NCBI RefSeq assembly: GCF_009498735.1
Contig: NZ_ML762428.1
Span: 207,495-248,122, forward strand
Origin: Gracilibacillus oryzae
GTDB lineage: Bacteria > Bacillota > Bacilli > Bacillales > Amphibacillaceae
Direction of reading: 5' to 3'
DNA: 40,628 nucleotides
Shown here: positions 1-9,018 of the stretch, one piece after another
Numbering within the stretch: position 1 is the first letter of the stretch
Layout of the letters: the number at the start of each line of letters is the position of its first letter
Translations under genes and position numbers: made by a program
Notes under the pieces: generated by a model
The model's database searches: none
Seen by the model: the letters and a program-made list of their open reading frames with translations, nothing else
Told to the model about the DNA's origin: nothing

Positions 1-1
1 A

Positions 2-1237
2 ATTGAATCAGCATTGGATAAACAAGAGCAAATTGCTTCCACTAACATTTCAGCAGGGTTCAGCGGGATTACCCTAGATGGAATTGAAGGCTATATTAAT
101 AAAAATGAATTATATGTAGGCTTACCATTTTTAGATAATATTCTTAAATTAAACAGTGAGGACTTCGGACGCATTTTACATGAAATTGATCCTGCGACAT
201 TTACAGGTGAAGAGAAAATTGACTTTTCTCAATTCTTTGCAGACAGTTCTCTTATGACAGAAGATGTGGAATACTTAGAAAAAGAATATGTAGAATATCT
301 TTACAATGAAAGTCCTGAAGAAGCTTTTGAATCAGGAAAAGAAAATGTTTCTGTTGGCGGCAGTGATATAAGTGCAGAGAAAATCACTTTCCACCTTTCT
401 GAAGAACAGATACAAACATTGCTTAAAAACTTGTTCAGCAAAATGGCGGAAGATGAAAAATTAAAAGAGATTATTGTCAGTCAAATTACTTATACAAATT
501 TCGTCAGTCCGGCAGTTGTTGAAGAGGAAATCGCCACATTTAAAGAAGATTATGTGACTGGATTAGAAGAAGCGGCAAAAGAAATCGAGAATGTTAAATT
601 CCCTGATGGATTTACTTCTACCATTTGGGTGAAAGATGATATTATTGTAAAACGACACTTATCAATTGCAGCAGGCAGTGACGAGAGCGACTTAACATCT
701 GGTTTTACAATTGAAGGAACAAACGCTGTATCAGACGCAAGTCAACAAATGGATTATGCTATTACAGCTAATGATGGTATTTCGGAAGAAACTGTAAATA
801 TCTCAGCAGATCTTTCTCATCAAGATGGTGAAACGAAAGATACAATAACTCTTACTGCAGGCGAATTAGATGTCACTCTTGAGTCAACTCAAAGCAAAAC
901 AGAAGATAGTGGCAAGAACTTTGAGCATACTTTCTCAATGAATGATGGATCAACAAGCATGTCTCTTCACTGGTTAGGTGAAGCTAATTATGAAAAAGAT
1001 CAGATGACAGTTGATCACACCTTCTTCCTGGATGATGGGGTAACATTTAATCAAGATGTATTCTCACTGTTCGTGAAAGAAACAGGTTCAACAATTGATA
1101 AAGTGGAACTTCCAAGCTCTGACCAGGTGAAGAACTTAAGTGATATGAGCGGTGAAGAAATTATTCAGTACTTCGAAACTGACGTGATGAGTCAATTCCA
1201 GGGATGGATGATGAATATGATGGGTCCTGGATTTTAA
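2..1237 (+). CDS. Hypothetical secreted/lipoprotein-like protein, 5' end cut by the window
   Basis: The reading frame is open from the first bases of the window, so the true start lies outside; the TTG at 14 is not a convincing start. About 411 residues are visible. They are acidic, rich in Ser/Thr and Asp/Glu, have no membrane segment, and look like repeated beta-strand material, as in an extracytoplasmic domain. I do not recognise the family with certainty; it faintly recalls large Bacillaceae lipoproteins of unknown function (DUF6583-like). It ends 30 bases before an ABC exporter permease on the same strand, so it is probably the first gene of that operon and may be an accessory exposed outside the membrane. 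The signal peptide, if there is one, is missing from this window. Confidence 0.7.
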   Translation: MESALDKQEQIASTNISAGFSGITLDGIEGYINKNELYVGLPFLDNILKLNSEDFGRILHEIDPATFTGEEKIDFSQFFADSSLMTEDVEYLEKEYVEYLYNESPEEAFESGKENVSVGGSDISAEKITFHLSEEQIQTLLKNLFSKMAEDEKLKEIIVSQITYTNFVSPAVVEEEIATFKEDYVTGLEEAAKEIENVKFPDGFTSTIWVKDDIIVKRHLSIAAGSDESDLTSGFTIEGTNAVSDASQQMDYAITANDGISEETVNISADLSHQDGETKDTITLTAGELDVTLESTQSKTEDSGKNFEHTFSMNDGSTSMSLHWLGEANYEKDQMTVDHTFFLDDGVTFNQDVFSLFVKETGSTIDKVELPSSDQVKNLSDMSGEEIIQYFETDVMSQFQGWMMNMMGPGF

Positions 1238-1267
1238 TTAATTTTGTAAATAAAGTTGGTGCTATAC

Positions 1268-2491
1268 ATGAAGTCATTGAAACATATTGCCTTGTTTACA
1301 AAAAATAATATTATTCAGCTTGGGAGGAAGTGGCTTACACTTCCTCTTCTTTTGCTGTTTCCAATTATTTTGATTGGTCTTATTGCTTTTTTGTTTATTT
1401 CCGTGATAGACAATAGTGACACCAATACCATTCAAGTCGGCCTTGTCGATTTTGACCAATCAGAAGAAACAGACATTATTATCGAATTGTTAGAAGAATC
1501 ATCCCAGCTTGGCAGTATGGTCACAATGGAAAAAATATCAGAGACCGAGGCCAAGGTAGGGATAAAGGAAAATCAATTGAGTGCTTATATTATTTTTCCG
1601 GAACGTTTTATTGAGAAGTTAATGGACGGTGAGCGATCGCAATTATCGATAATAGGAAATCCCAATCAGCCAATCGAAAGTCAGCTGATTAATGAATTAG
1701 TTGAAACAATTACAAGACATATCCGCGGTTCACAGGCAAATATCCTGGCAATAAACGAGTATGCCAAACAGTTAGATATGGAAAATGAAGCGAGAAATGA
1801 TTTCTTGTTCAAACAATTTACGGATTACTTTTTCTACGTTTTAGGAAGCGACCAGGTAATGGATGAGAGTAAACTTACTAATAATGCTACTGCTTCTCCT
1901 CTCGTTTATTTCAGTTTAGCAGCCTTGTTCGCTATTATTACCATCTGGCTGTTTTTACTTTATATTATTTTGCAGCGTGATAGCAGCAAAAATCTGAAGC
2001 AGAGAATGAAGTTATACGGGGTAACAGATTTGCAGCAGGCTGTCTCTGACGGGTTTGTTTCCCTATTGATAACAGCAATGCTGGCGCTGTTTTCTTTTAT
2101 ATGCTTGCGACAGCTTCTTCCAGCATTCGAACTTGCCGGAGATAATTATGGACGAATTGGACTATTACTGTTATTCCACAGTGTAATCTTCCTTCAGTGC
2201 TTAACTTTAATCAATTGGCTGATTCGTTCACAAAAAGTGACAATTTTGCTTCAAACAGCATATGTCATATTCGTTATTCTCTTTAGCGGTGCCATTATTC
2301 CGAGAATATACTTCCCTGCCTATCTGGATCAATATTTCGATTATATTTTTTCCCACCAGGCATTTTACTGGGTTGAACAAATTGTTTTGAACGGTCGATT
2401 TTATGCAGAATTGCAGCCATTAATCATAACAGCACTTGTTGGATGTACACTGTTGGTTGCCGTTTCACTATGGAAGGAGCGTGTTCGGTGA
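1268..2491 (+). CDS. ABC-2 type transporter permease (first of two)
   Basis: A 407-residue integral membrane protein. It has one N-terminal membrane segment at about residues 20-46, a large extracytoplasmic region of roughly 150 residues, and then a cluster of about five membrane segments in the C-terminal half. This is the ABC-2 permease layout seen in NatB/YhaP-like exporters. The ATG at 1268 is preferred because it gives the usual short cytoplasmic N-terminus; in-frame TTG (1256) and GTG (1259) codons lie just upstream and the ribosome site is weak. The gene overlaps the next permease by one to four bases, which implies translational coupling. Together with the ATPase downstream it should form a heterodimeric exporter. 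The substrate cannot be read from sequence; drugs, antimicrobial peptides or sodium are possibilities for this fold. Confidence 0.85.
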   Translation: MKSLKHIALFTKNNIIQLGRKWLTLPLLLLFPIILIGLIAFLFISVIDNSDTNTIQVGLVDFDQSEETDIIIELLEESSQLGSMVTMEKISETEAKVGIKENQLSAYIIFPERFIEKLMDGERSQLSIIGNPNQPIESQLINELVETITRHIRGSQANILAINEYAKQLDMENEARNDFLFKQFTDYFFYVLGSDQVMDESKLTNNATASPLVYFSLAALFAIITIWLFLLYIILQRDSSKNLKQRMKLYGVTDLQQAVSDGFVSLLITAMLALFSFICLRQLLPAFELAGDNYGRIGLLLLFHSVIFLQCLTLINWLIRSQKVTILLQTAYVIFVILFSGAIIPRIYFPAYLDQYFDYIFSHQAFYWVEQIVLNGRFYAELQPLIITALVGCTLLVAVSLWKERVR

Positions 2492-3612
2492 TGAGGGATA
2501 TAATAGCTGCACGCTTTCTGTTATTAAAGAAAAATGCTGTTAGTTTAATCATTTGGCTCTTGGCACCTTTATTGATTACGATCCTGTTTCTTTCAACTGT
2601 TCATACCGTTCAGGATGATTTTCGTGTCCCTGTTGGAGTTGTTTTAGAAGAAGAAACACCTTCCACTAACGAATTGTATGAAGCAATGGAGCAATCTTCA
2701 TTTGTGACAGTTTCTCTGCTTTCTGAAAGAGAGGCAATCAGACAGGTACAGCAGCACGAATTAGACAGTGCATTTGTTATCAAGGAAGGCTATGAAGAAC
2801 AAATCCAGGAAGGAAACAGGAGAGATCTGCTTGAAAGCTATTATTCTGACAGGTCCTTCGCCTATAATTCTGTTAAGGAAATGATCGTTTCTATTATTCA
2901 ACAAGAAACTGGCAGAATAAAAGCAGCTAATACGGTGATAGCACTGGAAAGGGAGCTTAATGGAACAAGTAACTGGACCGAACAGGAAATTATTGCAAAA
3001 TCCCGTCAGATCCAGGCAGAAGAAGATTTATTAAATAATGAGTTTCGTTACATGGGAGAGGCTCCTGCTGACGAGAGTGGTCTAATTGAGTGGAATCCAT
3101 GGATGATATGGGCATTTGCCGCTATGCTTTTTACCATTTTCCTGTTTGACTGGGTGATCAAAGAGCAAAACGCCAGTGTAAATATCCGCATTCCATTTAC
3201 AAAGGTGAAATTTTCCGTATACATGCTTATCAATCTAGCATTTTATATTATTCTCCTAGTATTGGTGGATCTTATTACATATGCCTGCTTCTATTTATTA
3301 TATGAAGAAGAAGTTAGTCTTCTCACATTGCTCTCTTATCGGATGATGACCTGTATTCTCGCCTTTCTGATTGTTACCATTGTAAGAAAGGCTTATCTGA
3401 GTTATATCTTAGCCATCACTTTAACCATTACATTGGTTATTTTAAGTGGAGCGTTATTACCGTTAGGCGCGCTTACTATCAACAGCAGCTGGATTCATCT
3501 AATCAATCCAGTGTCCCGCTTTTTATCAGGAGAATGGACAATCGAATGGCTTATTATATGTATCATTGGTATGGGGATCTGGTATGTTCGAGAGGAGAGA
3601 AAATATGCTTAA
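2491..3612 (+). CDS. ABC-2 type transporter permease (second of two)
   Basis: A 373-residue membrane protein with the same plan as its upstream neighbour: one N-terminal membrane segment at about residues 15-37, an extracytoplasmic segment of about 170 residues, and five or six membrane segments to the end. The two permeases are clearly different in sequence, so they probably form a heterodimer. The start is either ATG 2491 or GTG 2488; the GGAAGGAG ribosome site at 2472-2479 is 8 bases from the GTG and 11 from the ATG. The ATG overlaps the TGA of the preceding gene. Its 3' end overlaps the ATPase gene by eight bases, completing a tightly coupled operon. Confidence 0.85.
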   Translation: MRDIIAARFLLLKKNAVSLIIWLLAPLLITILFLSTVHTVQDDFRVPVGVVLEEETPSTNELYEAMEQSSFVTVSLLSEREAIRQVQQHELDSAFVIKEGYEEQIQEGNRRDLLESYYSDRSFAYNSVKEMIVSIIQQETGRIKAANTVIALERELNGTSNWTEQEIIAKSRQIQAEEDLLNNEFRYMGEAPADESGLIEWNPWMIWAFAAMLFTIFLFDWVIKEQNASVNIRIPFTKVKFSVYMLINLAFYIILLVLVDLITYACFYLLYEEEVSLLTLLSYRMMTCILAFLIVTIVRKAYLSYILAITLTITLVILSGALLPLGALTINSSWIHLINPVSRFLSGEWTIEWLIICIIGMGIWYVREERKYA

Positions 3613-4276
3613 AATCGATTCGATAAGCAAAAGCTTTCAGCGAAAAAAAATAATCGATAAGCTGACTTTTGAAGTAAATAAAGGGGAAATTGTTGGATTA
3701 GTTGGTGAAAATGGTGCCGGCAAGTCTACCTTGTTAAACATTCTGGCAACTACACTAAAGCCGACAGCAGGAAACATTTATTTGAATGAATGGCACTACC
3801 AGAAAGATAAAAAAACCATTCGCAAACATATTGGCTTTGTCCCACAGGATATTGCCATATGGGAACAACTTACGGTTGAAGAGAATATGAAGTTTTTTGA
3901 GAAATTATCCTGGAAAAAGAAGTCTGTCCAGGAATTAAAGCAAATTTGCCTTGATATGAGTTTAGATCGCTGGAACGAACCTGTGAAAAACTTATCTGGC
4001 GGGATGAAGCGAAAACTCAATCTTGCGATAAGCCTGATTCACGATCCTGCTGTGCTGTTACTTGATGAGCCCACTGTCGGGATCGATCTTAAATCTCGTA
4101 AAGAAATTGGGGCATATTTAAGGAAACAAGCAACAGAAAATAACAGGATTATTATCTACACTTCACACGATATGGACGAAATCAAAGAATTATGCGACAG
4201 GGTAATAACAATCGGGGAAGATCCATTTTATAAAGAATTATTAAAAGAGGCTGGCAAGAAGGTTTTATCCTTCTAG
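3605..4276 (+). CDS. ABC transporter ATP-binding protein (exporter type)
   Basis: A 223-residue nucleotide-binding subunit containing a single ABC domain and nothing more. Visible motifs are Walker A GENGAGKS, the Q-loop in FVPQD, the signature LSGGM, Walker B LLLDEP and the H-loop TSHD. It powers the two ABC-2 permeases encoded directly upstream. The ATG at 3605 is chosen because a strong GAGGAG site lies at 3592-3597; the frame is open further upstream, but only within the permease gene. The permease TAA (3610-3612) lies inside the first codons of this gene. A terminator straddles the stop codon, so this is the last gene of the unit. Confidence 0.93.
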   Translation: MLKIDSISKSFQRKKIIDKLTFEVNKGEIVGLVGENGAGKSTLLNILATTLKPTAGNIYLNEWHYQKDKKTIRKHIGFVPQDIAIWEQLTVEENMKFFEKLSWKKKSVQELKQICLDMSLDRWNEPVKNLSGGMKRKLNLAISLIHDPAVLLLDEPTVGIDLKSRKEIGAYLRKQATENNRIIIYTSHDMDEIKELCDRVITIGEDPFYKELLKEAGKKVLSF

Positions 4277-4289
4277 GTCCAGCTTTTTT
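4250..4289 (+). terminator. Rho-independent terminator overlapping the ATPase stop codon
   Basis: GCTGG (4250-4254) pairs with CCAGC (4279-4283). Inside it, AGAAGG (4257-4262) pairs with CCTTCT (4269-4274) around a six-base loop. A run of six T follows at 4284-4289. The hairpin includes the last codons and the TAG of the ATPase gene. Confidence 0.75.
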
Positions 4290-4371
4290 AATTTACTTGA
4301 AAATACTTTTATACTTCACCAATAAAAATCGAGTGTGAATCGTCTATATATATACAAAGGAGGGATTTGCC

Positions 4372-4899
4372 TTGACTCAATCTTCCATTTCTCAGTTAAT
4401 GCTTACTAAAGCGGAAAAAGGAGAGTTAGAGATATTTAAGGATATATATGAAGATAACAAAAAACACGTATTTGTTATTGCTCTTTCCATTTTAAAAGAC
4501 GTAGAGTTATCAGAAGATATCATGCAGGAAGTTTTCATTAAGCTGTATCAATTGCTGAAAGAAAAGGAAGTTTCCAACCTGAAAGCATGGCTTATTCGCG
4601 TTAGCAGAAATACAGCACTGGATGTTTACCGGAAAAGAAAACATGAGATTACTGGTTTCGAAGAGAGCTATTTTGATAGAGCGAATTATTGTACAGATAG
4701 TCCAGTTGAAAGAATGGTTCTTACGAAATCCCTCAATACCTTAGAAATGGATGAGCGACAAATTGTTTTTTTGAAAGATATTTCTGGCATGAAGCATCGT
4801 GAAATCGCCAAATTGTTAGAAATGCCTTTAGGAACGGTACTATGGAAATATCGGAAAGCACTAAATAAGTTAAAAAATTCGTTAGAGGAGGTTGAGTGA
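4372..4899 (+). CDS. ECF-family RNA polymerase sigma factor
   Basis: A 175-residue sigma-70 family protein of the extracytoplasmic function group. Region 2 covers about residues 20-95, with the core-binding/-10 recognition stretch around EDIMQEVFIKLY and NLKAWLIRVSRNTALD. Region 4 is the C-terminal helix-turn-helix around GMKHREIAKLLEMPLGTV. The TTG start at 4372 follows AAAGGAGG (4356-4363) at a spacing of 8, better than the later ATG at 4399. The stop overlaps or nearly touches the downstream membrane anti-sigma gene, the standard arrangement for an ECF factor held inactive by its partner until an envelope signal arrives. The regulon is unknown. A CGTCTA sequence at 4341-4346 resembles the -10 element of ECF promoters, which would mean autoregulation, but I found no matching -35. 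Confidence 0.92.
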   Translation: MTQSSISQLMLTKAEKGELEIFKDIYEDNKKHVFVIALSILKDVELSEDIMQEVFIKLYQLLKEKEVSNLKAWLIRVSRNTALDVYRKRKHEITGFEESYFDRANYCTDSPVERMVLTKSLNTLEMDERQIVFLKDISGMKHREIAKLLEMPLGTVLWKYRKALNKLKNSLEEVE

Positions 4900-4901
4900 A
4901 G

Positions 4902-6032
4902 GTGAATAAAAAGGAGATTCGAAACCATTTGAACAGTGCTATCGAAAAACAAATCCCTAATGACTGGGACAGATTAGAAGCGAAATTAAACAAATCCATG
5001 AAAGCGGATCAAGTTTTCCATCATATCGTCCATTCACAGCAGGATAAAAGAAAACAGTTAACCAAAAAGCTTTCAGTTTCTCTAGCAGCATTAGCAGTTG
5101 CTTTTATAATGATAAGTTTCACACCTGTTATAGCACAACTGCAAGCATTATATGATCAGATATTCACTAGTGATCACATCGATGATCCTGGTGTAAAAAT
5201 AGCACTTGAATCAGGGATCGGGCAAACCATCGATCAAACCTTCTATGATGAAGAAAACGATATATCGGTACATTTTCAAAATATCATGACAGATGACAAG
5301 GAAACGAAACTTCTCCTTACCTTCCTAAGTGAAGAGACAAATCTAGAAAATTATTATTTAGATTTATTCGAAGGTTCCACTACGATTCAATTACAAACGG
5401 AAAATGGCCAGACAATTCCCCTTGATAATGTGGGCTGGGGAAGCAGGTATTATCAAGCTGATAAAAATAAGGTAGTTACAGCATTATCCTTCGCACCTAT
5501 TAAAGAATATATCGGTCAAAATATTCGTTTAGAAATTCATGATATTACGGTCTATAATGACCAAAGTACTGAAAATGTAGAAGCAACCTGGCCATTAGAT
5601 TTCACATTAGAGAAGACGGCTGCCTCTGACAGATCAGTATTGGATGTTGATAAACAATTTACTCTTCAAGGAGAAAGCTATCATATTAAACAAGTGGAGT
5701 TCTCTCCTTTAGAGACTAGAATTATTTTTACCGGCTCGGATATCCATTATTATACTGATGAAAGTGGAGAGATATATGAGATCTTCAGTAAATTGGAACA
5801 TCAATTTTTAAATGCAAGAGTAATTGATAAAGAAAATGGTTATGGAGTTGATTATAATAAGCCTGGTGTATTTCTGTCTGTTAATGGTGAGAAAGTAGCT
5901 CCTAACTTTAGTAAAGGAGAAATAAAACAAGCCAACGGAACAGAATATGTAATGGTGTTTGCTCCAGTTAAGGAACGAGATAACCTTGTTTTGGAGGTTG
6001 GGGAGGGGATTGAGATTAAGTTGGGGGAGTAG
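4902..6032 (+). CDS. Membrane anti-sigma-factor-like protein, DUF4179 type
   Basis: A 376-residue protein with a short charged cytoplasmic N-terminus (about 55 residues), one membrane segment at about residues 56-78, and a long extracytoplasmic C-terminal region. The layout and sequence fit the DUF4179 family, whose members are encoded next to ECF sigma factors and act, or are presumed to act, as anti-sigma factors: the cytoplasmic part binds the sigma factor and the outer domain senses envelope state. GTG 4902 is chosen because the AGAGGAGG site at 4884-4891 is 10 bases away; the alternative GTG at 4896, overlapping the sigma stop, is only 4 bases from it. No metal-binding HxxxCxxC (ZAS) motif is seen in the N-terminus. 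Confidence 0.85.
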   Translation: MNKKEIRNHLNSAIEKQIPNDWDRLEAKLNKSMKADQVFHHIVHSQQDKRKQLTKKLSVSLAALAVAFIMISFTPVIAQLQALYDQIFTSDHIDDPGVKIALESGIGQTIDQTFYDEENDISVHFQNIMTDDKETKLLLTFLSEETNLENYYLDLFEGSTTIQLQTENGQTIPLDNVGWGSRYYQADKNKVVTALSFAPIKEYIGQNIRLEIHDITVYNDQSTENVEATWPLDFTLEKTAASDRSVLDVDKQFTLQGESYHIKQVEFSPLETRIIFTGSDIHYYTDESGEIYEIFSKLEHQFLNARVIDKENGYGVDYNKPGVFLSVNGEKVAPNFSKGEIKQANGTEYVMVFAPVKERDNLVLEVGEGIEIKLGE

Positions 6033-6186
6033 CTAAATCCAGTAGAATGTATAAATAAAATCCATTAATTTATGAGGTTTCTGATATTTGACTTATCTAG
6101 TATATCCTCCTTGATAAATTACTAGTTTTCAGCTGACAATGTTTACCCGTTTCGCTGATTGATTATCCAATGTCATTGCTTCTTAA

Positions 6187-6222
6187 AATAAAAAAAGCCT
6201 ATCACCATAGAGTGATAGGCTT
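6187..6222 (-). terminator. Terminator of the SLH-protein gene
   Basis: AAGCCTATCAC (6195-6205) pairs perfectly with GTGATAGGCTT (6212-6222). Read on the minus strand, the hairpin is followed by a run of seven T and more T-rich sequence. It may also help stop the converging anti-sigma transcript. The remaining sequence between 6033 and 6285 holds nothing else I can name. Confidence 0.88.
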
Positions 6223-6285
6223 AAAGTGTGATTTATTGTTTACTCTAACTGTAACGTTAGCAAATGCAGTAGTATCTAAAAAGAA

Positions 6286-9018
6286 TTATTGAATGTTTTT
6301 AGAAACTGTTTGGCTATCAAATAAAGTTAATGCATTTCCATTTTCATCTGTCACATCAACTGCATCAGTAAGCTCAAGAATTAAAGTTTGGCCGATTTGT
6401 TCACTGCTTAGACCTTGGTCTCCTTCAGTTACTTCATCAGTATCTAGAGTAAGTGCAAATGTTGTACCAGTTCCATCACCCGCTTCGGATGTTACTGTAT
6501 AAGTACCCTCAAATGCTTCTCCATCTAGTAAAAGTTCAATATCCGTTTCACTTACATTCGCGACTGCTTCACTGAAAGTTAGTTCAATTTCATTTCCAGA
6601 TACAAGAGTTGCAGATGTTAACTCTGGAGAAATATTTTCATTAAGATCAAGATCAATTGGATTAGCCTCAACTAAAGTACCATCTTCAGCTTTCACACCA
6701 TCAATCACAAGTTCATATGTTCCTGAAGCTTTAATAGATCCTTCTTCGAAAGTAAGTTCTACAACTGCCTCATTATCCTCGTTTGAAGTTAATACAGCCG
6801 ATTTAACTGTGGCACCTTCTACTTGGTAGTTTGCTTTATTAACAGCAGTTGAGCCAGATAGTTTTCCATCAAATGTTAATGTTACAACATTATCCGTCAC
6901 TTCTTTTTCTACTGTAAGTTCAGCAGGGTCTACTGCAACTTCATCTTCTCCACGATCAAATGTAACTTCATTTGCTTCGAAAGCGTTAGCTGCTTGAGAA
7001 AGATCTTTTACAAATCCATCTTCTAGTTCAATTGTCCAAGTTCCTTCAGCTGCATCTTGTAGAGGAATATTCACTTTAGAATTATCATCTTCATCTACTA
7101 CAGGTACGGCATCAAAGCTAGCCGCATCATCTGTTACATAGTATGCTTCTAATGTACCAGAGAATGTTTGAGATGCTGCTTCATTACCTAATTTAACAGC
7201 TTCAGAGAATGAAAGTTGAAGGTACTCTTCACCATCTTCGTTAACTAATACACTTGAACCTTCAAGTTCAGGTGCAACATCATCAACAGCCACTACATAC
7301 TGACGAGTTACTGCTTCTCCTGTATTACCTGCGATATCTTCAAATGAAGTAACTTCAAACTTGTTAACCCCATCCTTAAGATCTACATTTAGGTAGTAAG
7401 TGACTGTATCTTCATCTACCTCGATGTCATCAGTATTAACTGCTACATCGTTAATTTTAAATGCTGCATCTCCTAATTCTTCAGAGAAAACTACTTTTAC
7501 ACGAGAGTCGGAAATAACGCTTAAGCTTTCTACTTCTGGATCAACAGTATCTTCTGCTGGACGTTTAACATCTACATTCACTGGGTTAGGTGTGATTAAG
7601 TTGCCAGCAAAGTCTTCAAGCCCAACAATAGTCAATGTTCCTGCCTCTTCAAAATCAAGGTCATTAAGATCAACTAGAATAAAGTCAAATCCAGTCTCAG
7701 TAACATTTGCTTCAACACCATTCAAAGTAACGCTACCGATATCAGCAACAGGTTCTGAGAATGAGATTTTTGCAGTGTTTGTACTTGTGTAAGTCACATC
7801 AGTTACTGCAGGACGTACCACATCATCTGCTGTGAAGAATCCTGCATAATCAGCAACTTCGTTTCCTTCAGTATCTTCTGCATCAACAAGAGTTACTGAA
7901 TAACGACCATCAAATGTATCAGCCGCTGTTAATGTAAGAGTTTTGCCATCTTCACTTAACTCACCAGTAAGTGAAGTGAAATCAACTGCATCACCAACAG
8001 CATCAATTGTTACTACACCATCAACTAATTCGCCTGTTTCTGTATCTTCAATAATAGAATCAACATCAACAGCTTTATTAAACTTAACTTCAACTTGTTT
8101 AGCGTTAATCGCACTTACTTCCACTACTTCTGGAGTCACTGCCTCTACAGTAACTGTTACCGCTGCTGTAAGATCAGTTCCTTCAATAGTTCCTGTTACT
8201 TCATAAGTTCCAGGTACAGTGAAGTCAACATCTTCCGTATTCCAAGATACTGCTACTTCACCTTCTGTATCATTATCATATGATACGCCAACGTTTTCTG
8301 GAAGAACAACTTCTTCACCTTCAGTAACTGTGATATCTTCAAGTGCATTAACACTTTCAATAGCAAATGGCTTTTCTAAAGTAGTTCCAAGTTTCCAGTC
8401 TGTATCTGTTAGTAATTTTGCAAAGTCTGCACGTTTTACTGGATCTTCTGGTGAGAATGTTGTAAGTGTTGTACCAGCAATTAGTCCGTTAGCATAAAGT
8501 GTTTTTACATATTTTTCATACCAAGCACCTTCTTCAAGGTCAGTAAATGGTACTTCTGCATCTGCATCTATTTCTATTTCATAAGCATCCACTACAAGTT
8601 TCGCGAACTCTGCACGAGTTAATGTAGCATCTGGTGCGAATCTTGTTTCACTTTTACCATTGATAATGCCTGCTGCATAAAGAGCATTGATAGAATCTGT
8701 ATACCAGAAATCTTCTTTCACATCTGCAAAGTTAGCAGATGGAGCATTTTCCACATCTAATTTAATAATATTAGCAATCATGATTGCTGCTTCTGAACGT
8801 TCTATTTGTCCATAAAGATCAAATGATCCATCTGGATTTCCTGAAATAATCCCTGCTTCTGACAATGCTGTTACATAGTCATAATAGAAATTATCTGCAT
8901 GTACGTCTGTAAATTCTGTTGCTGCAAAAGCAGAAATTGGTGCAACAGCTGATGCTACAACAGCAGCTGTAATTGTTGATGTAATAAACTTTTTACTTTT
9001 CTTTGATGATTGACCCAT
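6286..9018 (-). CDS. S-layer-type protein with three SLH domains and Ig-like repeats
   Basis: A 910-residue secreted protein. A signal peptide occupies about residues 1-33. Three SLH domains follow at roughly 36-88, 97-149 and 157-209; the second carries a clean TRAE motif, the others read ERSE and KRAD. An Ig-like domain (Big_4 type) lies at about 220-290, then several SbsA-type Ig-like repeats run to the end. SLH domains bind pyruvylated secondary cell-wall polymer, so the protein should sit on the peptidoglycan with the Ig-like part outward. It contains no cysteine and is very rich in Asp/Glu, as expected of S-layer proteins from saline settings. The ribosome site is G-rich (complement of 9029-9035). 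Whether it is the main S-layer subunit cannot be decided here. Confidence 0.9.
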   Translation of the reverse strand: MGQSSKKSKKFITSTITAAVVASAVAPISAFAATEFTDVHADNFYYDYVTALSEAGIISGNPDGSFDLYGQIERSEAAIMIANIIKLDVENAPSANFADVKEDFWYTDSINALYAAGIINGKSETRFAPDATLTRAEFAKLVVDAYEIEIDADAEVPFTDLEEGAWYEKYVKTLYANGLIAGTTLTTFSPEDPVKRADFAKLLTDTDWKLGTTLEKPFAIESVNALEDITVTEGEEVVLPENVGVSYDNDTEGEVAVSWNTEDVDFTVPGTYEVTGTIEGTDLTAAVTVTVEAVTPEVVEVSAINAKQVEVKFNKAVDVDSIIEDTETGELVDGVVTIDAVGDAVDFTSLTGELSEDGKTLTLTAADTFDGRYSVTLVDAEDTEGNEVADYAGFFTADDVVRPAVTDVTYTSTNTAKISFSEPVADIGSVTLNGVEANVTETGFDFILVDLNDLDFEEAGTLTIVGLEDFAGNLITPNPVNVDVKRPAEDTVDPEVESLSVISDSRVKVVFSEELGDAAFKINDVAVNTDDIEVDEDTVTYYLNVDLKDGVNKFEVTSFEDIAGNTGEAVTRQYVVAVDDVAPELEGSSVLVNEDGEEYLQLSFSEAVKLGNEAASQTFSGTLEAYYVTDDAASFDAVPVVDEDDNSKVNIPLQDAAEGTWTIELEDGFVKDLSQAANAFEANEVTFDRGEDEVAVDPAELTVEKEVTDNVVTLTFDGKLSGSTAVNKANYQVEGATVKSAVLTSNEDNEAVVELTFEEGSIKASGTYELVIDGVKAEDGTLVEANPIDLDLNENISPELTSATLVSGNEIELTFSEAVANVSETDIELLLDGEAFEGTYTVTSEAGDGTGTTFALTLDTDEVTEGDQGLSSEQIGQTLILELTDAVDVTDENGNALTLFDSQTVSKNIQ

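Noticed and set aside
7400-8500. Several Ser/Thr/Pro-rich plus-strand frames of 60-130 residues opposite the S-layer-type gene
   Set aside because: They are antisense shadows of a repetitive coding region with biased codon use; none has a ribosome site, and the opposite strand is a clear SLH protein.
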